Below are positions 26,573-34,566 of a DNA stretch of 54,705 nt, piece by piece (the stretch's first letter is position 1; every line of letters starts with the position of its first letter). The DNA comes from Planctomycetaceae bacterium. Lineage in GTDB: Bacteria; Planctomycetota; Planctomycetia; Pirellulales; Pirellulaceae. The DNA lies in the NCBI GenBank assembly GCA_012729315.1, contig JAAYDI010000142.1, forward strand, positions 1 to 54,705, in the 5' to 3' direction. Position numbers and translations under genes: made by a program. The notes beneath the pieces were generated by a model. It made no database searches. It saw nothing but the letters and a program-made list of their open reading frames with translations, and had not been told where the DNA came from.

Positions 26573-26640
26573 TACCCAGGGTGCGCTGCTGCGCAGCGAC
26601 CCTGGGCTGCGGAGTGTGACCGCTTCGCGGTAAAGAACAG
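26573..26640 (+). repeat. Hairpin repeat element, left copy
   Basis: It starts TACCCAGGGTGCGC, forms a hairpin (CCCAGGGT and CGCTGC against GCAGCG and ACCCTGGG, 26575-26606), and continues with a tail reading CTGCGGAGTGTGACCGCTTC. The right copy at 26737-26799 has the same order on the other strand. It looks like a REP or MITE-type repeat. Confidence 0.75.
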
Positions 26641-26658
26641 TGGACAAGAAGATAACCG

Positions 26659-26677
26659 GCCGGTGAACGCCACCGGC
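26659..26677. other. Perfect 7-bp hairpin between the paired repeats
   Basis: GCCGGTG (26659-26665) pairs with CACCGGC (26671-26677) around AACGC. It lies between the two hairpin repeat copies and may be part of the same composite element. Confidence 0.5.
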
Positions 26678-26736
26678 AGGTGAGTCGGGTACGGCCTTGC
26701 TGTGGGAACACGCCAAATGTCATGCCGAGCCTCTGA

Positions 26737-26799
26737 GTACGTCGAAGGCGTTACATTCCACAGCACAGGGTCGTCGCGCTTCGTGGCGCACCCTGGGTA
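26737..26799 (-). repeat. Hairpin repeat element, right copy, inverted
   Basis: Read on the minus strand it starts TACCCAGGGTGCGC, forms a CCCAGGGT/ACCCTGTG-like stem with a GCGCCACGAAGCGC inner part, then continues with CTGTGGAATGTAACGCCTTC. The first 14 bases equal the left copy exactly, and the tail aligns with few changes. Confidence 0.72.
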
Positions 26800-27031
26800 G
26801 GGAACTGACCGGCGGCCGCCGAGGCCGCAATGGACCGCGCGTGGCATCGTGCGTGGGCGTGCGCGCAACTGGCCTTGCAGGGTGTTCGCCGGTTCGCCGC
26901 GCAAACGCGCAAACTGGTCTTGGCGCGCAGCAGCAGATTTGGTTTAAGGTATCCTGTTCATGCCGGCCACGCAGACTCCACACGAGTAATCTCATCATCG
27001 GTCGATCCTACCGCTCTTCGGACTCAACTAT

Positions 27032-27376
27032 ATGTGGCTCGCCACATTGCTTCTCTTGACCGTCTCCAATGTCTTCATGACCTTTGCCTGGTACGGGCAC
27101 CTGAAGTACAAGGGAACCGCGCTGTGGGCAGCCATCTTCATCAGCTGGCTCATCGCGCTGGTCGAATACTGTTTTCAGGTGCCGGCCAATCGGATCGGTC
27201 ACAATGCGGGAATCAGTACGGCCCAGCTGAAGACAATCCAGGAAGTCATTACGCTGGGCGTCTTCTGCCTCTTTTCCGTGACCTACATGAAAGAGCCGCT
27301 CAAGTGGAATTATCTGATCGGCTTCGGACTGGTCAGTGCAGGTGCCTTGTTTGTGTTTGCGCCCTGGCAAAAGTAG
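27032..27376 (+). CDS. DMT-family small membrane protein (DUF486-like)
   Basis: A 114-residue protein with four predicted membrane helices. The pattern FAWYGHLKY, SWLIALVEYCFQVPANRIGH and QLKTIQEVITL is characteristic of the DUF486/DMT_6 group of the drug/metabolite transporter superfamily. Length matches the family (about 110-115 residues). The transported compound is unknown. No clear ribosome site precedes ATG 27032, so the message may be leaderless or use weak initiation. The preceding 685 bp are non-coding. Confidence 0.88.
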   Translation: MWLATLLLLTVSNVFMTFAWYGHLKYKGTALWAAIFISWLIALVEYCFQVPANRIGHNAGISTAQLKTIQEVITLGVFCLFSVTYMKEPLKWNYLIGFGLVSAGALFVFAPWQK

Positions 27377-27377
27377 G

Positions 27378-27561
27378 CAGTCCGCGGCGGATTACGGAGA
27401 CCTGCCTGCCGTGTGCGCGTGGTATCCGACGGCCCGCGCTATCCTGCTGTGGAATCTGAGCGACGAGCGTCAGGAGCTGACGCTGCGCCAGGGGCGATAC
27501 CCGGCGCGTGGTCAGCGTGGCCGGGCTTGATCTCGCCCTGCTCGAAGGCGTCGGCGCGTGA
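27378..27561 (+). pseudogene. C-terminal gene remnant with a one-base frameshift
   Basis: In one frame the DNA reads AWYPTARAILLWNLSDERQE and then LTLRQG. After GGGG at 27491-27494 the sense continues in the next frame as RVVSVAGLDLALLEGVGA and stops with TGA at 27559-27561. Removing one G joins both parts into a smooth C-terminal end (RQGDTRRVVSVAG). No start or upstream domain exists, because the DMT gene occupies the DNA just before it. It looks like the tail of a larger protein whose family I cannot name. Both decay and a homopolymer sequence error could explain the extra G, but the missing N-terminus points to a remnant. Confidence 0.6.
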
Positions 27562-27595
27562 GCGCTGCGGCGGGGCAGGGGAGTGGCATGCCGCC

Positions 27596-27622
27596 GCGGG
27601 GCAAGCGCCGTGCTTGCCCCGC
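27596..27622. terminator. Strong perfect hairpin downstream of Gfo/Idh gene
   Basis: GCGGGGCAAGC pairs perfectly with GCTTGCCCCGC around a 5-base loop. It lies 25 bp past the stop codon of the minus-strand gene at 27647 and after the plus-strand remnant, so it can serve as a terminator in either direction. No U-run. Confidence 0.6.
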
Positions 27623-27646
27623 TGTCCGCCATCGCGGGCCCTGCGA

Positions 27647-29008
27647 TCAGATCTCGTTCCAGACGCCCGCTACCGGCACGGGGAACTGCCCCTGCTCGTT
27701 CGCCTCCACCGGGACCGGGCTGTCGAACGACAGGTCATCCAGGTAGTTGCAGAACTGGAAGCGGGACGCCATCATCTGGTCCCAGGTCACCTCCTGCCCG
27801 GTGTGGCAGGCGGCGCGCCCCATGAGCGTCGTCAGATCCGAGTAGACGGCGCGCTGGCACTCGTTGTGCGGCTTGTCCTGGCGGATGCTCTCAATAAAGT
27901 GATTCCATTCGTACTGCCACGGGCTGTGCGCATCATCCGGCGGCGTCCAGGTGATGTTGTTCCGGCTGATCCGCTGGTCCCCGTACATGTGCACGGTGGC
28001 AGCATGCACGTCCCCCGAGAACTGAGCGGCGCACTTGGTGCCGTGGATGTACGTCGCGAAATCGCTGCGCGCCGCGTTCATCCGCCGGAACCCACAGAAG
28101 GCCTTCGTACCGTCGGCAAACGTGTACTCCATCGAGTACACGTCGATGTTCTGGCCGTAATCCGTACTGTCAAACGCTCGTCCCGCCATGCCGATGCACG
28201 ATACCGGCCAGGCATCCTTGATCCAACAGCATTCGTCAATCTGATGGATGAGGTAGTCCACCATGTGCCCCGAACCCACCCAGTACAGATGGATGCGGCC
28301 GAAGTTGAGCTGGTCTTCCAGCTTGTTCGCGTTGGGGCCCGGAGGGCCCATCCAGCCGACGCCCCCCAGCCGATTGGCGCGTATCAGCGTGATGTCCCCC
28401 ATCTCGCCGTCGCGGATCTTATCGATCAGCGCCTGGCGGGCCGGTGAATGCCGGCACTGCAGTCCAGCGAGGATCTTCACGTTCTTCTTGTCCGCCTCCT
28501 CCCCCGCGCGCAACAGCCGATGCAGCGTCCCGGGATCGGACGCGAACGGCTTCTCCATGAACACGTTGATGCCCCTCCGCACCGCATGCTCCACATGCAC
28601 TGTGCGGATGTAGGCTCGCGTCGCGCACATCGCCACGTCACCCGGCTTGAGCGTCTCGATGGCCTTCCGATACCCGTCAAAGCCAACGAACCTGCGGTCG
28701 GGGGTGACGTTCAATTTGGCTTCGAACCCTTTTTCTTTCAGTTGGTTCAAGGCGTTGTCGATCGCCTTGTCGTACAGGTCGGCAGCCGCATACAGTTCGA
28801 TCGGCCCGCCTTGCGGCACCGACAACGCGTCGATCACCGCGCCCGTGCCACGCCCGCCACAGCCCAGCAACGCCAGGCGAATCGTGTTATCCTCCGCCGC
28901 ATGCACCGCCGGCGCCAGACTCAACAGCGTGGCACCGGCTGCCGCCGCCCCACTTCGCTGCAGGAACTCGCGTCTCGACGATACTGGTTCCACATTCGTA
29001 CGCTGCAT
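27647..29008 (-). CDS. Tat-exported Gfo/Idh/MocA family oxidoreductase (4)
   Basis: A 453-residue protein with a Tat leader (SSRREFLQRSGAAAAG, residues 10-25), cut near VHA. The nucleotide-binding motif is GCGGRGTG at 49-56 and the catalytic motif MEKPFASD at 151-158. CRHSPARQ and MVDYLIHQIDE are family landmarks in the substrate domain. GGAGGAG lies five bases before the ATG. It is closer to oxidoreductase 1 than to the GH109-like one and probably acts on a sugar with bound NAD(P). It diverges from an FAD oxidoreductase gene, which may act on related substrates. Confidence 0.88.
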   Translation of the reverse strand: MQRTNVEPVSSRREFLQRSGAAAAGATLLSLAPAVHAAEDNTIRLALLGCGGRGTGAVIDALSVPQGGPIELYAAADLYDKAIDNALNQLKEKGFEAKLNVTPDRRFVGFDGYRKAIETLKPGDVAMCATRAYIRTVHVEHAVRRGINVFMEKPFASDPGTLHRLLRAGEEADKKNVKILAGLQCRHSPARQALIDKIRDGEMGDITLIRANRLGGVGWMGPPGPNANKLEDQLNFGRIHLYWVGSGHMVDYLIHQIDECCWIKDAWPVSCIGMAGRAFDSTDYGQNIDVYSMEYTFADGTKAFCGFRRMNAARSDFATYIHGTKCAAQFSGDVHAATVHMYGDQRISRNNITWTPPDDAHSPWQYEWNHFIESIRQDKPHNECQRAVYSDLTTLMGRAACHTGQEVTWDQMMASRFQFCNYLDDLSFDSPVPVEANEQGQFPVPVAGVWNEI

Positions 29009-29377
29009 GGTTGCTCCTCCACGATCAGGTAGGACGCGCCGGGGAATTGTTCCCCAAACGCTCGAAGCCGCTTGAAGACTCTCGGATACACTCGAAGAAC
29101 TCGACCCACAATCAATAACATCAATACTGCAGTCTGCCCCGACCAGTAGCCGGTCGCGAGTACTGACACAGGATCAGACGCCTGGCAGCAGCCTGCCCGC
29201 GCCGCTCGCAACGCCGCGATTGAGATCGGGCGTCAACGATTGTACCATGCAGTCGTGCCTGGGTGTTGCGCGCCAGTGTGTGCGGGTGGATGATCGGGTG
29301 ATCGGGTACTGTCACCGAGCCGGAATCCACCGGAGCCTGGCGGCTGCGGGGGCGAACTACGGTGAAGGGATCGCGCC
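29009..29377. other. Divergent intergenic region, 369 bp
   Basis: This gap lies between a Gfo/Idh gene (minus) and an FAD oxidoreductase gene (plus). I see no gene. GATCGGGT occurs twice in a row near 29293-29310. The plus gene has GAAGGG about eight bases before its ATG. Promoters for both genes should lie here. Confidence 0.5.
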
Positions 29378-31417
29378 ATGCGTGTGTGTTGTAGAACTGT
29401 CGCGTCTTTTGGCTGGGCGTGGAGGTGGACCTGGGTGTGGGTGTGGGCCTGGGGGTGGCTTCCGCCTGCGCCGTTGATGGCTCGCTGCCCGGCGTCGGGT
29501 ACTGCTATGAGTGCCGGTGCTGCGTGGAACCTGTGTGTTGGGAGCGGCACGAGCCCGGCCGCTGAGAACGGGCTGCTGCTGGTCGAGGCTGAGACCTTTG
29601 GGCAGCTCGGCGGCTGGACCATCGACCAGCAGGCCATGGATCAGATGGGTTCGCCGTTTCTGCTGGCTCACGGCCTGGGCGTCCCCGTGGCGGACGCGAC
29701 GACGACCGTCACGATACGAGAGCCTGGCACGTATCACGTGTTCGTCCGCACGCGCGACTGGGTGGCGCCCTGGAAAGCGCCCGGTGCGCCGGGCCGGTTC
29801 CAGCTGCAGATCAACGGCCGCGCGCTCGACACGACGTTCGGAACGGAAGGGGCGCAGTGGCATTGGCAGGCCGGGGGCACGATCGAACTGCCAGCTGGAC
29901 CGGTCACGCTGGCGCTGCACGACCTGACCGGTTTTGACGGCCGCTGTGACGCGATTCTGTTCACGTCCGACAGCGCGTTTCGACCACCTCCGGACGGCGC
30001 GGCGCTCGAGGCGCTGCGGCGCCAGGCAGGCTCCTTGTCCACTGAACCGGTCGACGCGGGTGAGTTTGACTTCGTCGTCGTGGGCGGCGGGATGGCCGGT
30101 TGCTGCGCGGCGGTCAGCGCGGCGCGGCTCGGCTGCCGCGTGGCGCTGGTCCATGACCGGCCGGTCCTGGGGGGCAACAACAGCTCCGAGGTTCGTGTCG
30201 GCCTGTCCGGCCTGATCCATCAGCCCCCCTACCCGCAACTCGGCAATCTTGTCGATCAGATCGGGCCGGTCGGCTACTGGCATCTGTGGGAAGCCCGGCA
30301 GGACCCCACCGCACCGCGCAGCCAGCGGATCCTCGAGGTGCTCGCACAGCACCCCGAGAAAGAGACGCACAACGCGGGCCCGGCCAGCAACTATGAGGAT
30401 GCCCGGAAACTCCGCATCGTAGAGGCCGAGAAGAACCTGCGGCTGTTCCTGCTGACGCGCGTCGTGCGCGCCGAAATGACGGGAAGCCGACTGGAGGCCG
30501 TCATCGGACGGCACGTCGTTTCCGGCCAGGAACTGCGGCTGCGCGGGCGACTGTTCGCCGACTGTACGGGCGATGGCAACCTGGGAGCGTTGGCCGGGGC
30601 CGACTTCCGCAGCGGCCGTGAGGCGCGCAGCGAAACAGGCGAGACGCTCGCGCCCGACTCCGCCGACCAGATGGTGATGGGCGTCTCGGTGCAATGGTCC
30701 TCAGTGACTGAACCGCAACCCTCGTCGTTCCCCGATTGCCCCTGGGCCCTGTCTTTCGACGCCACCACCGTGCAACCCCTCACGCGCGGCGACTGGGACT
30801 GGGAAACGGGCATGAACAGCGACCCGATCGACGATATCGAGGCGATTCGCGACCATGCCCTGCGGGCCACGTTCGGCAACTGGGCGTACCTGAAGAACCA
30901 CGACCCGTACCAAGAACAATTTGCCCATCGGCGGTTGGACTGGGTCGCCTGTATCGGCGGGAAACGCGAGAGTCGCCGGTTGCTGGGAGACGTGATCCTG
31001 CGCCAGCAGGATGTCGAAAGCGGACAACCGCTGCCCGACGCCTGCGTCACCACGACCTGGGGATTGGACCTGCACTACCCGCACCCGGAGAACAGCCGCC
31101 AGTTTCCCGGCCAGGAGTTCCGCTCCGTCGCCCGAACGCAGCCCATCGAGCCGTATCCGATTCCGTTTCGCTGTCTTTACAGCCGCAACGTGCAGAACCT
31201 CCTGATGGCCGGCCGCAACATCAGCGTCACCCACGTCGTGCTGGGCACGGTCCGCGTCCAACGGACGACCGGCATGATGGGTGAGGTGGTGGGCATGGCC
31301 GCCTGGCTGTGCACAAAGCACCACACCGACCCGCGCGGCGTCTACCAGCACTATCTTCCCGACCTGCAGGACCTGATGCGGCAGGGCGTCGACTGCGGCC
31401 TGCCGCCCGCCCCATGA
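29378..31417 (+). CDS. FAD-dependent oxidoreductase with N-terminal carbohydrate-binding-like domain
   Basis: A 679-residue protein. The leader is odd: it has alternating Trp (GWAWRWTWVWVWAWGW, about residues 12-27) instead of the usual Leu/Ala core, and a later start (Met34 or Met44) is possible. Residues about 65-205 form a beta-rich domain like golvesin/CBM-type modules (VEAETFGQLGGW, GTYHVFVRTRDW). From about 228 an FAD domain of the PF12831 type begins with FVVVGGGMAGCCAAV, then GGNNSSEVRVG. Near the end comes LLMAGRNISVTHVVLGTVRV, the second FAD-contact motif. Such proteins often sit in glycan-use loci; the substrate is unknown. It is likely exported. A short hairpin (31436-31454) follows the stop. 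Confidence 0.82.
   Translation: MRVCCRTVASFGWAWRWTWVWVWAWGWLPPAPLMARCPASGTAMSAGAAWNLCVGSGTSPAAENGLLLVEAETFGQLGGWTIDQQAMDQMGSPFLLAHGLGVPVADATTTVTIREPGTYHVFVRTRDWVAPWKAPGAPGRFQLQINGRALDTTFGTEGAQWHWQAGGTIELPAGPVTLALHDLTGFDGRCDAILFTSDSAFRPPPDGAALEALRRQAGSLSTEPVDAGEFDFVVVGGGMAGCCAAVSAARLGCRVALVHDRPVLGGNNSSEVRVGLSGLIHQPPYPQLGNLVDQIGPVGYWHLWEARQDPTAPRSQRILEVLAQHPEKETHNAGPASNYEDARKLRIVEAEKNLRLFLLTRVVRAEMTGSRLEAVIGRHVVSGQELRLRGRLFADCTGDGNLGALAGADFRSGREARSETGETLAPDSADQMVMGVSVQWSSVTEPQPSSFPDCPWALSFDATTVQPLTRGDWDWETGMNSDPIDDIEAIRDHALRATFGNWAYLKNHDPYQEQFAHRRLDWVACIGGKRESRRLLGDVILRQQDVESGQPLPDACVTTTWGLDLHYPHPENSRQFPGQEFRSVARTQPIEPYPIPFRCLYSRNVQNLLMAGRNISVTHVVLGTVRVQRTTGMMGEVVGMAAWLCTKHHTDPRGVYQHYLPDLQDLMRQGVDCGLPPAP
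29433..29455 (+). other. Putative G-quadruplex motif in the 5' coding part
   Basis: Four G-runs (29433-29435, 29439-29441, 29445-29447, 29451-29455) are separated by three 3-base loops (TGT, TGT, CCT). That is a textbook G-quadruplex pattern on the coding strand, about 18-26 codons after the start. It encodes the Trp-rich leader. It might slow translation or expression; this is inference. Confidence 0.6.
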
Positions 31418-31652
31418 CATGCCCCGTTCTACGTCCCCGATATCCCGTATCGGGATGCCACCCCCGAGAAACTCGCCGCCGATTTCGACCTGGTCGCCGG
31501 GGAACTCCATCTGCGACTATCATCTGCCGGACGCAGTGCCGGAGTACCTGGTCAACAATCAGGGCTGGATGCACTTCGAGAGCGGACTGATTTCTTACAG
31601 CGGCTCGACCGGCGGGTGCGACGAATACGCGCGACGACCCAGCATCCCGTAG
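31418..31652 (+). pseudogene. Frameshifted gene remnant after the FAD oxidoreductase
   Basis: Directly after the TGA of the FAD gene the same frame reads APFYVPDIPYRDATPEKLAA and then DFDLVAG. At GGGG (31499-31502) the sense moves to the next frame and continues CDYHLPDAVPEYLVNNQGWM, then HFESGLISYSG and more, ending at TAG 31650-31652. Removing one G joins them smoothly. The composition is protein-like, unlike the shadows in this DNA, but I do not recognise the family and there is no start. It may be the remnant of a gene once downstream. The following 31653-31754 shows nothing. Confidence 0.5.
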
Positions 31653-31754
31653 GGGGTGACCAGCTCGCCGCAGGAATGCCCGAATCATCAAAACAAGCGA
31701 CGGCGAGCGCAGTCACACCACGCACCTCCGACGAGCGAAGAACGATACTGACCG

Positions 31755-33077
31755 TTACGGTCCCGACCGCCAGCGTCCCAGCATGCGATAGATGTTGTGT
31801 GGCCTCTGGACAATCAGCCGGAGTTCATCTTCCAGGACGCGATAGCTGAAGAACCGGCGTGCCACCTCGTAGTTCTCGTTAACCATCTGCTGGCGATAGT
31901 CGGCGTCGGAGAGCACGCGGCGGATGTGCTGCACCGTTTCATCGGTGGGGAACCCGTCGAACAGGATGGGCCGGATCCCCACCGGCTCGATGTCCGTGCG
32001 GTAGATGGCATAGCGGTTGCAGACGATCGGCCGTTTGTGGTACACGGCCTCCAGGAACGCGTTTCCAAAGCCTTCGTAGGTCGACGGGTATGCGACGATG
32101 TCGGCTTGGGAATAGGCGTCGTGGATGGTGAACAGCTTATGGCCATCCGGCGCGATACCGCGCCGGCTGGAGATCCACTGGTCGGCAAAGATGACATCGA
32201 CCTGCAACATATCGGCGAATTCGCGGACCCGTTTGGCGTATGCGTCACCTTCATCCCCGGACGCGTGACTGATGACCAGCTTGGCGCGGTCGGGGGTCAA
32301 CCGCCGGGCCAATTCGATGGCATGCTCGATCCCCTTCCGCGCCACCACCCGTGTCGGCTGGAGGATCAACAGGTCATTGTCGCTCAGGCCGATCGTAGCG
32401 CGGAACTGTGCGGCGTACTCGTCCGGTGGCGGCGGCGGATTGTCGTAGTCCATGACGTTGGGGATGATGCGGCATGAAAGGCCCGTGCGGCGGCTGAACT
32501 CTTCCGCCGCAAGGCTGTTGATCACGACATGCTGGATCTGCGGTAGCGCGGGGGGGAACGCGTAGCGAATCACATCGTCCACGGCGTTGACCAGGAACCG
32601 CTCGCGCTCCCAGTAGAAATCGTGGTGGTGGGCCAGGCAGGGGACCCCCTGCTCCTGGATTTCCAACACCAGCGCCATGCCCAACGGCAGATTCATGGGG
32701 ATGGTGAGGGCGTTTTCCACGATGATCGCATCGACCCCCATCGCATCAACAGCCCACCGCAACCGGTCGCGAATCACACGCGTCATCCGGACGATGTCGT
32801 CGCTCAGTTCGAGAGTCCGCCGTTCCACGTCGAACGCGCGATGGGAAATGCTCTGGATCTCCGGATGGTTGAAATGGGCCTCCTCGATCAGGCAGGTGCG
32901 GTCGTCAGGGCGGTCCGACTCGCCGGCAATGTAGTAGCACTCGACGCCCATCCTTTCCAGCACTTCGGCCCACTTGCCGATCTCCAGCGATACGCCGTCC
33001 GTGCCGGCGATCCGGGTTGATATGAACGCCACACGGCGCACGCCGCGTTCGCGAGATGTCCGCACTTGGTTGCTCAT
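31755..33077 (-). CDS. Glycosyltransferase family 4
   Basis: A 440-residue cytosolic protein with the two-domain GT-B layout. The N-terminal domain starts with RRVAFISTRIAGTDGVSLEI (glycine-rich acceptor loop). The C-terminal domain has LILQPTRVVARKGIEHAIEL (the usual RxxxxKG), then a donor-site block ADIVAYPSTYEGFGNAFLEA with the E-x7-E pair of GT4 retaining enzymes. GT4 enzymes transfer sugars from nucleotide-sugar donors to lipids, sugars or proteins. A PPPPP run (in NPPPPPDEY) may need EF-P for translation. The start at 33077 is chosen over 33095 because GGAG is better placed. The sialidase gene is upstream on the same strand, 195 bp away. Confidence 0.85.
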   Translation of the reverse strand: MSNQVRTSRERGVRRVAFISTRIAGTDGVSLEIGKWAEVLERMGVECYYIAGESDRPDDRTCLIEEAHFNHPEIQSISHRAFDVERRTLELSDDIVRMTRVIRDRLRWAVDAMGVDAIIVENALTIPMNLPLGMALVLEIQEQGVPCLAHHHDFYWERERFLVNAVDDVIRYAFPPALPQIQHVVINSLAAEEFSRRTGLSCRIIPNVMDYDNPPPPPDEYAAQFRATIGLSDNDLLILQPTRVVARKGIEHAIELARRLTPDRAKLVISHASGDEGDAYAKRVREFADMLQVDVIFADQWISSRRGIAPDGHKLFTIHDAYSQADIVAYPSTYEGFGNAFLEAVYHKRPIVCNRYAIYRTDIEPVGIRPILFDGFPTDETVQHIRRVLSDADYRQQMVNENYEVARRFFSYRVLEDELRLIVQRPHNIYRMLGRWRSGP

Positions 33078-33272
33078 GCTCGTCTTGTACTCCATCTGCC
33101 CGCCCGAGTCCGTGGTTGATGGGGAAATTGCGAGGAAGCTGCGAGTCGGTCACCTCAGGCGTTCGTCCGGCAGAACTGCCTCTTGTGGCGCACCGCGCGC
33201 TGCGACGGCCGCGGCGTATCGTCTCCTCACGCGTCCCGGCATGGCACTCGCGCGATTCGCCTGAGTTGCCCA

Positions 33273-34388
33273 TCACTTCAATTTGTTGACGATGTGCCGG
33301 AGACGCACCTGGCCCGAGACGTTGGTGCCGGCCGCGACGTCTTCTTCGTGAAACGTCGCCAGCAGGATCTCACCGGCCCCCTGCCGGTCACGGTCGTAGA
33401 CGATCCAGATCAATCCGGACGCGTCCTGCACACCGTCTGGATAGGAAACACCGCCGCGCTCGTCGAGCAACAGTCCTGCGTTCCACGTCTGGCCGTCGTC
33501 AGTCGAGAGCTGCGCGGTCAGGTGACTGCGCCCCGTGAACTTGAAATGATTGACCAGCAGCAGATTGCCGGAAGCGAGGCGGCGGATGAAGAAGCGCGAA
33601 CCGGGGCTGGCCAGGGTGGTGGCCGTGCCCGCCGTCCAGGTCCGGCCGCCATCGCTCGAATGGCTCTGCCAGAGCACACCGCTCCCGGTGCGGATCAGCA
33701 TCCACAGACGTCCGTCGCGCAGCTCAATAATCATGTTCTCCAACGCCCAGTGCGGTGCCTCGACGGCACCGTGCAGGCTCCAGGTCCGGCCGCTGTCGGC
33801 AGAGATCCCGACGCCCTGAACCTGTTTCGGACCGGCAAACCAGTCATGGACGGGCTCCGCTACATGAGTGACCGGCATCAGCCACTGTCCGGTTGAGAGT
33901 ACGGTTGGTTTGTTCACGCGGAAACTCTGCGGCGCCTCGTCGAAACCCACGCGAAACTCGTCGCTCCACACCAGAGGGGTGGCATCCGGATCGGCGCACG
34001 TCCGGGCATAGACGCCGTGCTCGGCCAATTCCCGATCCCCGCGGTTGTAGATGTACCAGAGTCGGCCGTCGGGATCGTGCCACAGCGTGGGGTCGAACGT
34101 CCGGCTTGTCCCGCGCGGGCCGGCCATCTCCACCGGATCGGTGAAGGTCTGGCCCTGGTCATCACTGTAACAGAGATAGACGGTGTTCTCCGGCGCAGGC
34201 TCCTGGGGGCCGCCCGAGAACCACGACACGAACACCCGTCCCTGGGAAGTCCGTTCCAGTCCGGGGATTCCCTGCCACAGCCGCGCGGCCGTTACCGGCT
34301 GTGCACTGGCCACCACCGCGAAGGATGACAGCAGGAGCAACGGAAAGAGAACCGCACTGGCTTTACATGCCTCTTGTCGATGTTTCAT
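33273..34388 (-). CDS. Secreted sialidase-like BNR-repeat protein
   Basis: A 371-residue protein with a signal peptide (about 8-29, cut after ASA). The rest is a six-bladed sialidase-type propeller with Asp boxes SDDQGQTF, SADSGRTW, SSDGGRTW and STDDGQTW. Family members include exo-alpha-sialidases but also many proteins that bind or cleave other sugars. The catalytic Arg triad and Tyr cannot be assigned by eye, so sialidase activity is not certain. No good ribosome site precedes the ATG. It is about the size of a lone propeller, shorter than the sialidase part plus modules of the enzyme at 19076. Confidence 0.82.
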   Translation of the reverse strand: MKHRQEACKASAVLFPLLLLSSFAVVASAQPVTAARLWQGIPGLERTSQGRVFVSWFSGGPQEPAPENTVYLCYSDDQGQTFTDPVEMAGPRGTSRTFDPTLWHDPDGRLWYIYNRGDRELAEHGVYARTCADPDATPLVWSDEFRVGFDEAPQSFRVNKPTVLSTGQWLMPVTHVAEPVHDWFAGPKQVQGVGISADSGRTWSLHGAVEAPHWALENMIIELRDGRLWMLIRTGSGVLWQSHSSDGGRTWTAGTATTLASPGSRFFIRRLASGNLLLVNHFKFTGRSHLTAQLSTDDGQTWNAGLLLDERGGVSYPDGVQDASGLIWIVYDRDRQGAGEILLATFHEEDVAAGTNVSGQVRLRHIVNKLK

Positions 34389-34566
34389 GAGCGCGCTCGT
34401 CTGAAGGTCTGAAATGGAACCGCAACCCAGTCACGATACAGCTGAACGGTGCCCATTGTACCAGGAGCGCCGCGCACTATTGAAGGGCCCGCTGCATCGC
34501 TGGTAGGATGGGGGACAAGTTTCGCGCCGCGAGATTCGCTGTAGCCAGAGAGACGGAGAAGACCCC

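Larger units (their letters stand above)
26347..27031. other. Non-coding region of 685 bp with paired hairpin elements
   Basis: No convincing gene. The open frames here pass through GC-rich hairpins and have no motif. The stretch carries an inverted pair of hairpin-containing repeats (26573-26640 and 26737-26799) with a smaller hairpin (26659-26677) between them. A 25-bp block at 26832-26856 matches 7286-7310 with two mismatches. Confidence 0.6.

Noticed and set aside
26407-26904. Minus-strand open frame through the hairpin repeat region
   Set aside because: It passes through two GC-rich hairpins and has no motif or ribosome site. Repeats explain its openness.
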